Part shown: in pieces, positions 34,313 through 45,865 of the stretch | Numbering within the stretch: position 1 is the stretch's first letter | Layout: each line of letters starts with the position of its first letter | Notes under the pieces: model-generated | Database searches by the model: none | What the model was told of the DNA's origin: nothing | The model's input: only the letters and a program-made list of their open reading frames with translations | Position numbers and translations under genes: made by a program | Assembly: GCA_028023455.1 (NCBI GenBank) | Contig: JAQFVV010013283.1 | Location: forward strand, 43,519-107,518 | Direction: 5' to 3' | Source of the DNA: Epiperipatus broadwayi | Lineage: Eukaryota > Onychophora > Udeonychophora > Euonychophora > Peripatidae | DNA: 64,000 bases

Positions 34313-36179
34313 ACATTTATTAATCCTAATGTTAGTATTTTTAAAATAATAATAATGAAATCTAAAGTTACGGCAATCTTCTCTTGATAAAATGTCCTTC
34401 AATAAAATGTTCTAATAAACTGGGGAACTCCGCGGTCGCTATGACAATGTTCATTGTTCAAAGCTTTATTTCTCCTAACTCTCCTCTTCCTCAGCATGTA
34501 AAACAAAACACAATAAAAAATAATGTCAACTTTTATAATCCAAGAAAATTTGAGAAAATGTTATCCATCCTTTGTTGGAAGATATTTATACAGTCTATTT
34601 CTGCAAATATTCTCTAAGGATAGGTACAATTAGTGTGATATTACTTAAAATATTTATTTCAGATAGATTATCCATTCCTTCCATGCATGTAAATTCCTTC
34701 TTCGGCAAGAGATGCATGAATTTCAGTGACATTTAATAAGCACGTAATTTATAAACAAACGTTTTTCCATTTTAATATATCCCAATAAAACACATATAAA
34801 GTAAACAGATGAATCCAAGTTTCAAATACAAAAGTCATTTATTTCTGGTATAATAATATTCTTTATTATAATTTTTTTCCTTCTTTATAATTAAGTTATA
34901 GTAATTAAGACAGCAGGTTTTTTAGACATTCAATTATTCATTTGTTCAATATAACTTTTATTAAAAGAATTATGTCCTTTATAAGATATTTTTTTAAAAA
35001 AATATTTCACTTCCAAGAGTTTAAAACATAATTCACTTCAAAGATAAATATTTATTATTTTAAAATATTACAATTCTTTTAAAATAATGTCAATAAAATA
35101 TTAAAAAGAGAGAGAGAGTAATATATTTATAGCCTCATCTCGAATATCTTATAGAATTAAAAGGTAAATTATATTTTAGTCTTCTCTAATAATTTTTCTT
35201 GAATAATATTTTTTAAAAGTTTTAAAAATTATAAATACAGATATCTCCACTATATAACACATACTTCTGAATAATATTTGCTTGCAATTCCGAAACACTC
35301 TGCAAAAACAAACATATAAATTTTTATATAGCACTGGAAAAAATTGTGTTCCTATAACTCTTCGGTCTTTTATCTCCAATCTTCCCACACTAATAATAGG
35401 TTCCTGTTCCATGGATTACTAATGAATTTTAATTAAGCTTTCAAGTAGTGACTGGAAGGAAATATATGAAGTTACTCACACATTATTTAGTTGTACTAAA
35501 TATTAATTTAATCCTTTTGACTTTTATAAAAGAAAATTATATTAAAATTTAAAATAATTGACTGTTAAGAAATTGATACTACTTTAAAAAAATAACTTTG
35601 TTGTAATCTTAATATACATAGGCCTACTATACATCTAAAATATCAGTTATACATATACATGTTGAAAAGTACTATATTATTATAATCTAGGTTTGTCAAT
35701 GAAACATTAACTATTACATGGAAAATATGTTTGTGGTTGGGGGAGGAAGTTGGAACAAATTATAGTGTAGTTCTGGGCTACATGGTGATTTTATTATTAT
35801 TCTATATTTAAAAAAGTATACAAATTATGCAGTAATATATAAATCTCCTTAGCTCAGGATCTATTTTTAGTTTTGCCTGGAATTAATAATGAAATAAATT
35901 AATATCTTCACTATCTCTTTATTCCTCAATTTAATATCATATAACAGCTAAAACAGGAAATAAAACAAAAATATTTTTAGAAAGTACAAAAGAAATAAAA
36001 AGTAAATAAAAGTAAAAGCGATGTATAATATCAAAGTAAAAATTGTGTAATACTGCTTTTTGATTTCCTGATAACCATTCGTTTGTGATTTGAATTTCAT
36101 ATTCAATAAAATCTATAAAAAATACGTTTGTTGCAGTAGATAATGCTGACATAATGATTAATATTGTCTTTTGTATTTA
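34313..36179. other. Unassigned AT-rich region
   Basis: No protein family recognised in the short open frames (including those at 34,384-34,617 and 35,176-35,412). A (GA)n run of about 14 bases lies near 35,106. Confidence 0.4.
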
Positions 36180-36600
36180 ATTTCATTTTTATAAATTGAT
36201 TAATTTAAGATCAGGTGACATAATCCCTGTGTCCACACATTCCGAAAAAATTCCAATAGTTTTGAAGCTAAAATAAAACTCTTACAGGTATCTTATTAAA
36301 ACCTGCAGTCTTTCTATATTTAAGGTTACAAAGAGATGCTCTAAATTCATTAAGATTGATATCCATGCCCAAATCTAAGTACGTAGATAGGAATGGATAT
36401 TTTATTAAAAGCAACACTTGAATTCTTGTAACCATATTTAAAAGATAATCAAAATGCTACTCTCCATTCATTTGTTTCAATATTAACATAATCATGTATA
36501 AGAGTTCCATTCACGAATTTAACAGGATTGCGATATTATTTTTCATCTTTATATGTTACTTTTAGTGGGTATAAAAATATAAAATGACCACAATTAGCAA
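36180..36600 (-). pseudogene. Possible LINE reverse transcriptase N-terminal remnant, minus strand
   Basis: Minus-strand translation around 36,285-36,370 reads DINLNEFRASLCNLKYRKTAGFNKIP. This resembles the E...AL..LK..KA.G.D.IP block at the start of LINE reverse transcriptases. Upstream residues (PFLSTYLDLG) and downstream (KLLEFFRNVW) are compatible but weak. Stops are frequent. Confidence 0.45.
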
Positions 36601-37025
36601 GAGACTATATCTTATTTGTAATTTTAGTCTATCAATTGTTTAAAGACTGTTTTTCAATTATTGAATATCCGACTTCCACATTCAATTTATTTATTATTCT
36701 GCCAATCAAAAAACCCTACATTTTAAAACTCACCTGTTATAGAATCATTATCAGAAAATCAAGATTATTCTTTTTTTTTCTCAATGATGAAAGCTTTTAT
36801 TCATCAAAAAGACAAAATATACAACAGTGGAAGAAGGTTTATAAAGAGACGAATATAGAAATTAAAAAATGACAAATTGCAATTAAACAATATTGTACTG
36901 TTCTGCTAATCCATGAGGTGATTAACTGTAGATAGTAACCCAATGTTACAATTCAGGATGATTTATCAATTCCACCATTTAAATATGAATGGCATCCAAA
37001 AGTACATTTCAAGTTCTAGGAAGCA

Positions 37026-37220
37026 ACTGTAGACAGGGCCGGATTTAAGGCGATTGGGCCCACTCGGGCCCCGCACTTGAAGGAGCCCCGCATCACCACC
37101 AAAATATTTGATTTATATATATTGAATTTGCATTTTATTTAAATATTTAATATATAGAGGGCCCCGCAAAAAAAAATCCAATCGGGCTCCGCACTTATTG
37201 GATCCGGGCCTGACTGTAGA
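37026..37220. mobile_element. hAT-type MITE, 179 bp, with perfect 8-bp TSD
   Basis: The element (37,034-37,212) begins CAGGGCCGGAT and ends ATCCGGGCCTG, the canonical CAGGG...CCCTG type of hAT termini with one change. ACTGTAGA occurs exactly at 37,026-37,033 and 37,213-37,220, an 8-bp target duplication. The ends also share subterminal GGGCCCCGCA motifs. It is much more GC-rich than its surroundings. No transposase. Confidence 0.95.
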
Positions 37221-37221
37221 T

Positions 37222-37387
37222 ATATATAGTGTAATATAGAAACTAAAATGATTGATTGAATTTTTATTAAAGTATTTTGCTGCTTTTATCCATGACATGG
37301 TTTTACAGTTGACAATAATCACATACAACAATTAGAGATGATTTATGCAGTCTAGAATTCATAATTGAAAAGCCCTTTGAAAGAAAA
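37222..37387 (+). repeat. Direct repeat, unit 1 (about 165 bp)
   Basis: Diverged direct copy of 37,636-37,800. Shared blocks: ATATATAGTGTAATAT, ATTGATTGAATTTT, TTTATCCATGA, TAATCACA and AGAGATGATTTAT, then GAAAGAAAA. Spacing of about 415 bases. The hAT MITE lies at its left edge. Confidence 0.75.
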
Positions 37388-37635
37388 AAAATACTTGGAG
37401 ATTAAAAACTACTCAGGTTGACAACTCCGATAAAACCGCATTTAATAACTCTGTAATTGTTTACTTGTGAATGAGAAATTCAAAACAAACATCAAAATTC
37501 AGGAACTCTAATATATACACAAAGAAATACACACTTACGCAACATGCTATACAATCCTCAATTCATAGATCAGCTAGGCAATTGTTAATTTATATAGCGT
37601 AATATAGAAATCAAAGGCAAATTGCAATAAAATAT

Positions 37636-37800
37636 ATATAGTGTAATATCGAAGATAGAATAATTGATTGAATTTTGAAGATATTCTTTTGCAATCTTTA
37701 TCCATGAAATGTTTAACTGTTGGTAATAATCACAATCTACAACCAGAGATGATTTATAAAGTTTAGAATTCAGAATTGAAATGCTTTTTGAAAGAAAACT
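37636..37800 (+). repeat. Direct repeat, unit 2 (about 165 bp)
   Basis: Second copy of the unit described at 37,222. Upstream it is preceded by GGCAAATTGCAATAAAA, matching GACAAATTGCAATTAAA at 36,870, so the original duplication may have been longer. Confidence 0.75.
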
Positions 37801-38584
37801 GTTAGTTTATTTAAGTAAAATCTCTGATTTACAATAAGAGTGCTAAAATAATCATAAATAACGTTATTTCTTTCCGATGAATGAGACATTAAGCAATAGT
37901 AATGATCCCCACAGCACCCTCATCCCAGCCCCAACACCCATTAGAGCTGGGAATTGGACACCCAGGAACCATCCCAACAGCCAGACACTCTCATTCAGTC
38001 AGCAAAACTGAGTGAAACACAATTTTTCCTCAAAAGTAAAAATTGTCTGGAATTTTTTTTTTTTGTTTCAGTGGCTGACAAACAACTTTCATGGCATTTT
38101 GAAGAAAAGCTGAAATTGTTCTTACTTGTGATCAGTTGATGACATACTTTGTACCAAAAGGAAAGCTAAGAAGCTGCTCTTTAAAACAGGACTATTTTCT
38201 GAGAAATATAACTCCCTAAACTAGGGAAAAGGGAACTAAATCGGGGAGCCAGAAACAGAGTAAACTGGAGTCCTTGGCTTCTTTTAATTTGATGTAAACA
38301 ACGTTCGCCATGTCTAATAAGAAAAGAATAATTTTTTCTCCATAAATAATAAGCTTGTCATGCTTTCAATATATTCAAAAGTGAACTTATTTACAGCCAC
38401 AACATTTTACTTAAAAGAACTCCATGCCTGAGAAACATGATAAACTTGAATTTAGTACTGACAATTTAAGTGTTTGGTCACTGTTACAAATTAACACAAA
38501 TAGTAATTTCTTTCAAAGAATAAACATCTAATTTTCTATCAAAATGATTGAAGTAGGACTTATCATTTAATGCAATTATTATTA
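37801..38584. other. Unassigned stretch
   Basis: Slightly more GC-rich around 37,900-38,000 (a CCCCAGCACCC-type patch). No gene recognised. Confidence 0.4.
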
Positions 38585-38597
38585 TTATTATTATTTT

Positions 38598-38687
38598 CTA
38601 TAAGTCAAAGCATTGGCCAGGAAGTGAACCCAGGACAACTGCTTGCAAAGTAGCTGTGCTAACCACTTGCAGACCAATGCTTGACAG
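38598..38687 (-). mobile_element. tRNA-like minimal SINE, copy 8 (minus)
   Basis: Minus strand: CTGTCAAGCATTGGTCTGCA, a GTGGTTAGCACAGC A-box side, anticodon-like loop TTTGCAA, GGGTTCACTTCC (B box), AATGCTTTGACTTATAGAAAA. It sits in an ATT-rich tract. TAATTATTATTTT on the right matches the left flank, but the microsatellite makes the exact duplication ambiguous. Confidence 0.85.
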
Positions 38688-38829
38688 TAATTATTATTTT
38701 GAACTTGGAGCACAGCAGCATATGATCTAGCTTATAATCTACATATGAAGTGCTCATATATTAAACTACTAAATCATCACACAATTTCTTTAGGCATACA
38801 CAAACTTTAAAACAGTTACAATTTTTTTT

Positions 38830-39283
38830 CACAAATAGAGCCACCTAGTGTAAATTCTAGTAAACAATAGATGATGAAAGGTTGTGCATCACAACTCCTA
38901 ATTCAGTGACTACCTATCCAATATCCTTAAATTAGTTTCTAGCTTACAGTTTTCATGGATGTGGGAGCAGTGCGTCTGGATTATTGGATATAAAGCATTC
39001 CTCTAGCACGAACATATTTTATCTTTTTGGTTAAATATAAAATGATCAGCCCAAACTAAAAATACAAAAGAGTACCAATCAGAGCTATTTGCCTGTATGG
39101 TCATGTGCAATTGAATCCAGTTCAACAACTATATATTTTGGTATCTCACTAATGAAAGGCGTAAGGTAGAAACTAATTTGAGAATATTCAATAGGAAAGC
39201 ACTGGATTGAGATTATTATGCTTAACTTTCTAGCATCTTTTGATTGCTAGAGCTTATACTAGGTGGCACTAATGTGTGGAGAA
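38830..39283. repeat. Foldback element (family F)
   Basis: Left arm (about 38,830-38,960) has GAGCCACCTAGTGTAAATTC, CAATAGATGATGAAAGG, CTATCCAATATCCTTAAA and TTAGTTTCTAGCTTAC. The right arm (about 39,145-39,283) is the diverged reverse complement, ending TACTAGGTGGCACTAATG. Same wording as the elements at 9.46 and 23.8 kb. Confidence 0.75.
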
Positions 39284-39844
39284 CATTTTTCTATTGTTTA
39301 AGACCTCATGAACTATGAACTTCTATGTGTTTTTATCCCTAATTATAATGCAATCTGTAAGATATCATTATTTTTTGCATGATTATTTCTTTTATAGTAA
39401 TTTTTTTTATCTAGATAAAATGTTTAAGATAATCAATTCATACTTGTCCAAACATTTAATAACAGAAAGCTGATAGTGCTAATTTAAATAACTGTGAGTC
39501 AAGATCACTGTTCCTTCCACAGTAAATACTATCAATATGTCATAGTAATGTAACAAGATTATCCATCCCTAAATTTTCTGAATTTAGAGTTGGAATACAT
39601 GCATTGACTAAATGAGTGCAGGAACCATTTTCCAATATAATTAGTCATTCTTTTATACTAGAACCAAATTAAATCTCAATTAAATGTCATCTTTTATTAT
39701 AAACAAACTTGAATAGGTTATTAAAATATAATACTTACCCACTTCTAATTTCTCCCTCTATATTTTGATTTTTTTCATATTTCAATATAAACTTCATTAA
39801 CATTCCTTTAACACTTTAAGCAAACAATTTTTATTTATTATAAC

Positions 39845-39874
39845 AGTTTCGACTGGGCTAGCAGTCTTCTTCAG
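39845..39874 (-). ncRNA. Hammerhead-like motif in left terminal repeat
   Basis: Minus strand: CTGAAGAA, GACTG, loop CTAGCC, CAGTC, GAAAC. The 5-bp GACTG/CAGTC helix corresponds to stem II. Core differs from canonical (CUGAAGA for CUGAUGA, extra A). Stem I pairing around it is poor, so activity is doubtful. Confidence 0.45.
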
Positions 39875-40820
39875 ATCTACACCATAAAAAATTGTACAAA
39901 TATTATTTCAATACAACCAAATTCTTATTCTTCATATTTTCATATAAAATTATAATAAAACAGCGTAAAGCAAAAACAACTCAATTCAAAAACTTTTTAC
40001 ACAAAAACTTTTTTAAAATCTTTTAAAATTCAAAACATAAAAAAAAAAAAACTGAAACTATAAAAAATTAGTAATAAAAAAATAATAATAATAAATAATA
40101 AAAAAATAAAAAATATATAAAAAATAAAAAAAAAATTCTTTCAAATTATTTTTAAATTTACAACCAAATAAATGTATTAAAACAATTCAAATTTTAACAT
40201 CAAACCATTAAAAATAAAACCCTTAAAAACCCATTAAAACCATTAAAACATTAATCTAAAATAAAAATTATAATTTTTTTACATAATTAAAATTACATAA
40301 ATAAGATCAAAAAACCCAATAAATCAAAAACCAAAAAACCCAAAATCAAAAATTAAAATTAAAAAACAAAAAATTAAAAAAACAAAAACAAAATATCAAA
40401 AAATCAAAAACCAAAAAATCAAAAACTAAAAACTATAAAATAAAAACCGTTTTTCATCCCCTTTACACTCCCATTTATACCTACTTATTTCATTTTATAC
40501 CTCCATACCATCTCTTCAATTCCCTCCTTCATTTACACTCTAATACTCCCTATCATTTTTACTTATTTAACTACCCTTTTATAACATTTAATATCCATAC
40601 AAACTTAACTATCCTTACCTTAAACTTTCATACTACCTCCACCTTTCCTCCATATTTCTTTTTCATTAACCACTTCCCAACTTCCTTTCTTTTTCCATCA
40701 TCTAGCTACCTCTATTAACCACTCCTATTATTTAATTACCCTAAATTTTAATTCTTTAACCTATTAAGCTTTACATTTCCTCTCACTTTAATCATCCAAA
40801 GACCTTGCTACTTTTTTATT

Positions 40821-41204
40821 TTACACTACCAAAGTCCTTATTTCTTCTTCTCTATTAATACTAGACCTTATTCTCTTAATCAACAATGCTTCTCTTATCT
40901 TCCTGTCTCTTCTACTATTTGCATAACTAATCATTTTTATACTTTCCTTCACCAAATTATACCCTGTCTCCATTATATGCACAAATACTAGCAAACTTTT
41001 ATCATATCTACGTTGCCTCAGCCTTGTATACATTGAGTTCTTTGTTTCACCCACATATTTATTTCTAACTCCCTTATTTCTACACTTTTTACACTCTATC
41101 ATATAAACCCCATTAACATAATTCCTCTCTTTATCTATATATTTATTATCCAACACCTTCATCAAATTTTTCTTCTTATTATTCACAATTCTATATTTCA
41201 TCAT
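40821..41204 (-). pseudogene. GIY-YIG endonuclease domain of PLE family P2
   Basis: A 127-codon frame. NGVYMIECKKCRNKGVRNKYVGETKNSMYTRLRQRR is the start of a GIY-YIG domain of the Penelope type: the VYMI and YVGET tyrosines, CXXC-like cysteines and the catalytic-region Arg are visible. HIMETGYN corresponds to the H....GH segment, and REALLIKRIRSSIN supplies the E..LI helix with the conserved glutamate. Upstream, minus-strand frames encode IRIGDYKIVRKVNSIIKK as linker, broken by stops. The domain itself is intact over its length. It differs clearly in sequence from family P1 (12.4 and 46.4 kb). Confidence 0.85.
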
Positions 41205-41360
41205 TTCTATATTTTACATTAAGCTTTTTAATTATACTATTAACCTTCCTAACTATCTTGTAATCACCTATTCTTATTCCTATATATTTGGTTTTTTCTA
41301 TCCCTTTCACTTACCCTTCTCCCATTCTCTTTTTCCTTTCTATATTTTCTTTTTACACTC

Positions 41361-41690
41361 TCAATATTCCCCCTTATTATAACTTCTTGGAAACTCCCTA
41401 TCCCTAAACTCCTTAAGTATTCTATCTCTACAATAATTATTTTCTCTAAATACCCTCAATGTTATAGCACTAATTTTAAATTGCTTATCTACATCAGACT
41501 CCCAATTCACTATATTACCCTTCTCCATCTTTCTAAACACCCCTGTTCTCACTCTACACTTCCTTTTACTATACTCTTTTTTCATCATTATATCCAAATA
41601 CACCAATTCATTATTCCTTTCCCATTCCATTATAAATCTTAACTTCTTATCCAACTTATTAATCTCATCATAATACTTCTTTATTTATAA
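41361..41690 (-). pseudogene. PLE family P2 post-RT linker fragment
   Basis: Minus-strand frame with YYDEINKLDKKLRFIMEWE then NNELVYLDIMMKK. This matches the IN.L...I.FT.E.E.N..L.FLDV block just after the reverse transcriptase in Penelope-like proteins. TGVFRKMEKGNIVNWES corresponds to the VYRKPT...Y...S segment, and AITLRVFRENNYCRD to the L..RA..IC.D segment. The reverse transcriptase motifs that should lie upstream are missing. Confidence 0.75.
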
Positions 41691-41866
41691 TACGTCTTTA
41701 TTTGTCTCTCAGTCTTATTAAATATCAATAACCTTTTGTGTAAAAAGGTTTTGGATTGAGTTGTTCTTGCTTTACATTGTTTTATTATAATTTTATATGA
41801 AAATATGAAGAATAAAAATTTTGGTTGTATTGAAATAATATTTGTATAATTTTTTATGTTGTAGAT

Positions 41867-41897
41867 CTGAAGAAGACTGCTAGCACAGTCGAAACTG
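41867..41897 (+). ncRNA. Hammerhead-like motif in right terminal repeat
   Basis: Plus strand: CTGAAGAA, GACTG, loop CTAGCA, CAGTC, GAAACTG. Same design as the left repeat on the opposite strand, one loop base different. The helix GACTG/CAGTC is conserved while the loop changes. Confidence 0.45.
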
Positions 41898-41955
41898 TTA
41901 TAATAAATAAAAATTATTTGCTTAAAGTGTTAAAAGAGTGTTGATGAAGTTTATA

Positions 41956-43430
41956 GTAAAATATAACCACATCAAGTTTTAATAAAATTATATTGTAATC
42001 TCACACCTATTTAACTTACAAGTAAAATCTATCAAATTTTATATGTGGAAGATTGCTTTAAAAAATATTACTAATTTGCTTTTTAATTTATTTTGATGTT
42101 TGTAGGATGATTCAGCAAGCATTAATTAATGTACAAGAAAACTAAAACTGATTTAACAAATGTATCACTCTTTTATAACCATGAAAAGAATTATGGACAT
42201 GCTTTCAACCCTAGCATTGTTAAGATAATGTGAGAAGAAAAAAATGATAAAAAATGAAAAATCAAAGAGGCTTGGTTTATTACACAAAATGAATACATAA
42301 TGAATACAATAATGTTTAAATTAACAAAAAAAAAAAATAGGTCCCTTAAATCATTAACAAAAAACTACAAAAAAAAAAGGGTCCCTTAAATCATTAACAA
42401 AAAACTACAAACTTATTGGAAACCCTATTAGATACTTAGGCATCAAAAGTATAATCAGTAATTTGTTTCATTCTCTATTATAATGTTTTTCATATATTGA
42501 AATAATAATTAACAAGGTGAGAGATGTTTCTAGTATCAATTCAGTAAGGGCAGAAATTAGGCAGAGCCATGAAGGGCTACAAATTAATTAGGAAATATGT
42601 GCATTATTATATTATTGACCAGATGGGGTGTATATGCCTTTATATTATTGACCAGATGGGGTGTATATGCCTTTAATTTTTTTAATTATATGAACACCAC
42701 AAAGGGAAAAAATTATTTATGCTAAGTGAAATGACATTTAAATATGCTGAAAATATGTGTGATGCTTGCCATTTCCCCCTTTTATTAATAATAGTCATTA
42801 AATGTTTAGTAATTCTATAATTAATTCTAACTTAATTAATTGTTTTGGGATGTAATTATTATTTTGTAATATTGGAATAAAACATGAATCAGATGTTAAA
42901 ATTAAATCGCTTATATGTTTATTTATGAATCTGAAAACTCCTTATAAATGTTGCTCATAAGTCATCATCAGATAAAGATACAATGTGAATCTCAGGAAAA
43001 AGTGAAAAGGGTAATTTTAGTCATATATGTAGAATATTGATCATAGATATATATTTTGGTATATACGACAATCCTTGTGGTTGAATATGTATTGAGGGTC
43101 TCATTCTCTTCCGTGCCTATGAAGGAGGATGGGAGGGCTACTATCATCAGAAAATATTTATATAGAAAGATAAATATGCAGAGAATAATGGTGCAACTAA
43201 TTTATTTTTTTTATCTCTGAGAGACCCATAAGCTCATCGTATAAAGATGGGAACCAGGTAATGTCCCAAAGAATGGATATTAATCATCCCAACCTGAAAA
43301 TACAAACAATTAATTATAGTTACATAGTATTGGACTAAGGATTTGTGTATAGATGCTAAGGAACTTTATGTTTAAATGAATAAAACCTTGGTGTCTTAAA
43401 ATTATTCTGGTACAATATATATATATATAT
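41956..43430. other. Unassigned AT-rich region with two tandem pairs
   Basis: Contains a 40-bp tandem pair (42,338-42,412, unit GTCCCTTAAATCATTAACAA...) and a 33-bp tandem pair (42,609-42,674, unit ATTATTGACCAGATGGGGTG...), and a (TA)n run at about 43,415-43,440. No gene recognised. Confidence 0.6.
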
Positions 43431-43442
43431 ATATATATATTG

Positions 43443-45865
43443 TGCCAGTCCGAGTTTTCCACCAGAAGAGGAGGAACACATCTAACTATCATTAGGCTTT
43501 GGGTCCTCAGGTAGGATGATGTGAATGACATAATAATCATATCTACATCCAATGGGCTAGCTCTAAGTTTACACATTAAATTCAGACACAATTTAGGCTA
43601 GTTCATCCATACCTCGCCCCTCTTTCGGATTCCACACAAGCTTCAGAATTCAAATCCAGGGAGAATGTTGCACTTGGCTTTCTTCAACTAACTTAGGTAG
43701 CAGTTATGATGCATTTATATGGATTCCAATCAAGTAGAATGCTCATTTAATCATATTACTGTATTATAATGTAAAAGAAGATGTATGTGAATGCGACATA
43801 AGTACACAGTGAATTGATGAGCAAGCAGAAAAATAACTTTGATAAACTAGAAATCCTTTTAATAAAAATCAAATTGACAATGTTTATTTATAAATACAAT
43901 AAAAATTTGAAAAACTCTTTAACAAAATAAAAAAATAATTATATACATGTGTGTGTGTCAGGTATGTATCCCTATCATATTAATGATTAATTATATTCAT
44001 TATATTAATCCTTCCTATGATAGGCAGACATGAATAGACACTCATTATTTACAAAGTAGATAAGAGTAACAACCAAAAAAACATCATTAACTGAGTGTAA
44101 CAATGATTTGCAAAGCTAACTAACTATTTAACAAAAATATATGATGTGTTCAGTAGCTTCATGACTTAATTCCAACTGTAGTGGTTTCCCCTTCTTGAAA
44201 TAGCCCTTCTCTTAATTATGTACAAGTTTAAAATAAAAGACCATTAAAACACAAGAATGTTAATCCTTCATACTGGATAAACAAATATGAACAAATTATT
44301 AGTCAACAAAAACTAAATTAATAAATAAACAACTTAAACTCTATCCTGTAGCAAGTGTATGTTTTTTTAATATGGAATAATACTAAATAAAATCTTACCC
44401 ATATTTCATAGTGTAGTAATGATTCTGATAGTAATCATCCCCAATGTCATGTCTCTATGGAGGGAGGGTTACCTAAACTTTATTTACAAAAAAAAAGAAA
44501 TTATCTAACTTAACAACCTACTTCCCTGCCTTTTCCTGACTTTAGCTACAATGGACTTTTCCAAGCTATAAAACTTTTAGTTCCCAAATACGGAAGTGAA
44601 AAAAAAATACAGAATTCTACAAATGTATAGATAAATAAAAAAATATTATCAACATATTAAGACTTTCTTCAAGATTGCTAGCATAAGATTAGTGAATTAG
44701 GTGACTAATGTCTCTGACAGATACAGTTCATAACTGTTCCAGTCAGACTGCTATGGCAAATCATACATTTCTTGTGGAGACTTTTGGTGTCATACTTAGA
44801 AGTGACAATCTTTCCATCTTCTGTTGTCATCCTTTCTTCTGTATCCATCTGGACATTTTAGAGGAGGTATTTGATGTTTTAGCAGGTATTACACACCTGA
44901 GTACTAAACAATCATGCTTCCTATGGTTATGGCTGACAATACTTAATCCTGAAACCCTATTGAATAAAACCAGAGAACATTGTTTTGCAACACATAAACA
45001 ATATTTTCTTCATTCAGAGTTTGTTGTTAAATAAATTTTATAAGAACATAATCAGTCCATGGTTTATATATAACTACTATGGTGATGTTCTATTTTGCTT
45101 TATTATTTGTATCTGTAGAATAGCATAATCTCTTTTATTTTAAATGTCTTGAAATCAGCTCAATTATTTTATCCAACTTTATGAATCTATTTGAATTCTT
45201 TTTCTTTATATATCGGTCACTGTTTCTTGCCATTTGTTTTATAATGATCCAATAAATAATCTGAAGTATTTGAATAAGCTGTCCATTTTGTGTAAGATTT
45301 GAACATTCGATTTTATAATGTTGTTGTTACATAGCCTTTGCCTTCTCTGGAAATAGTAAAAAGATGATGGAAATGGCTTCTGTTGTTCAATATACTAATA
45401 TCTTATTTCCATTTCTATTGCAGCATGAACCCTATTGTTACATATATTACATTGATTATAAGCAATATAAAATTACATACTAGAATTATACTTTCATCTT
45501 CTACATTTGGTTATCTAGTGACTGGTTTGCTATTAGGTCATTACCATGCTTACTTAGTCCAAGTCTTTTATAATGAAGTATAATACACTGATATTAGACT
45601 CAATGTTTACATACATATATGTTAGTATGATTTTTAATTTTAAATGGGGTTTTCATATTTCTAACAGATAAGTAAAATTGACTTTTCCTGATACTTCTTT
45701 AATATAGTTGAAAAATACCCGTTTGTTGCATTTATATATATAAGTATGGGTTTCGTTACTTCATAAGTGAAAATATATTCTTAACCATATATTAACTAAA
45801 TTTCCAAAATGAGCTTGATTTGGTGGTGAGAGTGAATAAAGTTTAGATGATAAATTACCCTTACA
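43443..45865 (-). repeat. LTR, 3' copy
   Basis: 2.42 kb. Ends (minus strand) TGTAAGGG...CTGGCA. Relative to the other LTR it has about 430 extra bases (around 43,690-44,140). Shared blocks include TTCCACACA/TA.GC, TAGTGAATTAGGT, CACTGTTCCAGTCA-type sequence, GGTCATTACCATGCTTACTT and GAGCTTGATTTGGTGGTGAG. The short open frames here (e.g. 44,708-45,034) are part of the LTR. Confidence 0.75.

Larger units (their letters stand above)
40440..41690. other. Extreme strand-composition bias: plus strand nearly G-free
   Basis: Over about 1.25 kb the plus strand is almost entirely C, T and A, with G rare, while neighbouring DNA shows no such bias. The minus strand (the PLE coding strand) is correspondingly purine-rich, encoding many Lys, Arg, Glu and Asn residues. 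The region from 40,020 to 40,440 is dominated by A runs with AAAACC-type motifs. Confidence 0.8.
39789..41955 (-). mobile_element. Penelope-like element (family P2) with long inverted terminal repeats
   Basis: Terminal repeats of about 220 bases (39,789-40,008 and 41,733-41,955) are inverted relative to each other and still highly similar. Between them, on the minus strand, lie the post-RT linker and a GIY-YIG domain of a Penelope-like protein, followed by a long A/T-rich 3' region. Terminal repeats in inverted arrangement, a GIY-YIG domain and hammerhead-like motifs are established traits of Penelope-like elements. The reverse transcriptase core is missing: only about 80 bases separate the right repeat from the linker-coding region. 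This is therefore a large internal deletion or 5' truncation joined to a second terminal repeat. Confidence 0.82.

Noticed and set aside
38581-38597. CRISPR-like or regularly spaced repeats anywhere in the window
   Set aside because: Only microsatellites and dispersed transposon copies were seen; there is no regular spacer array.
44708-45034. 108-codon frame as a host gene
   Set aside because: It lies inside the 3' LTR and its diverged counterpart in the other LTR (50,636) is not open to the same extent.
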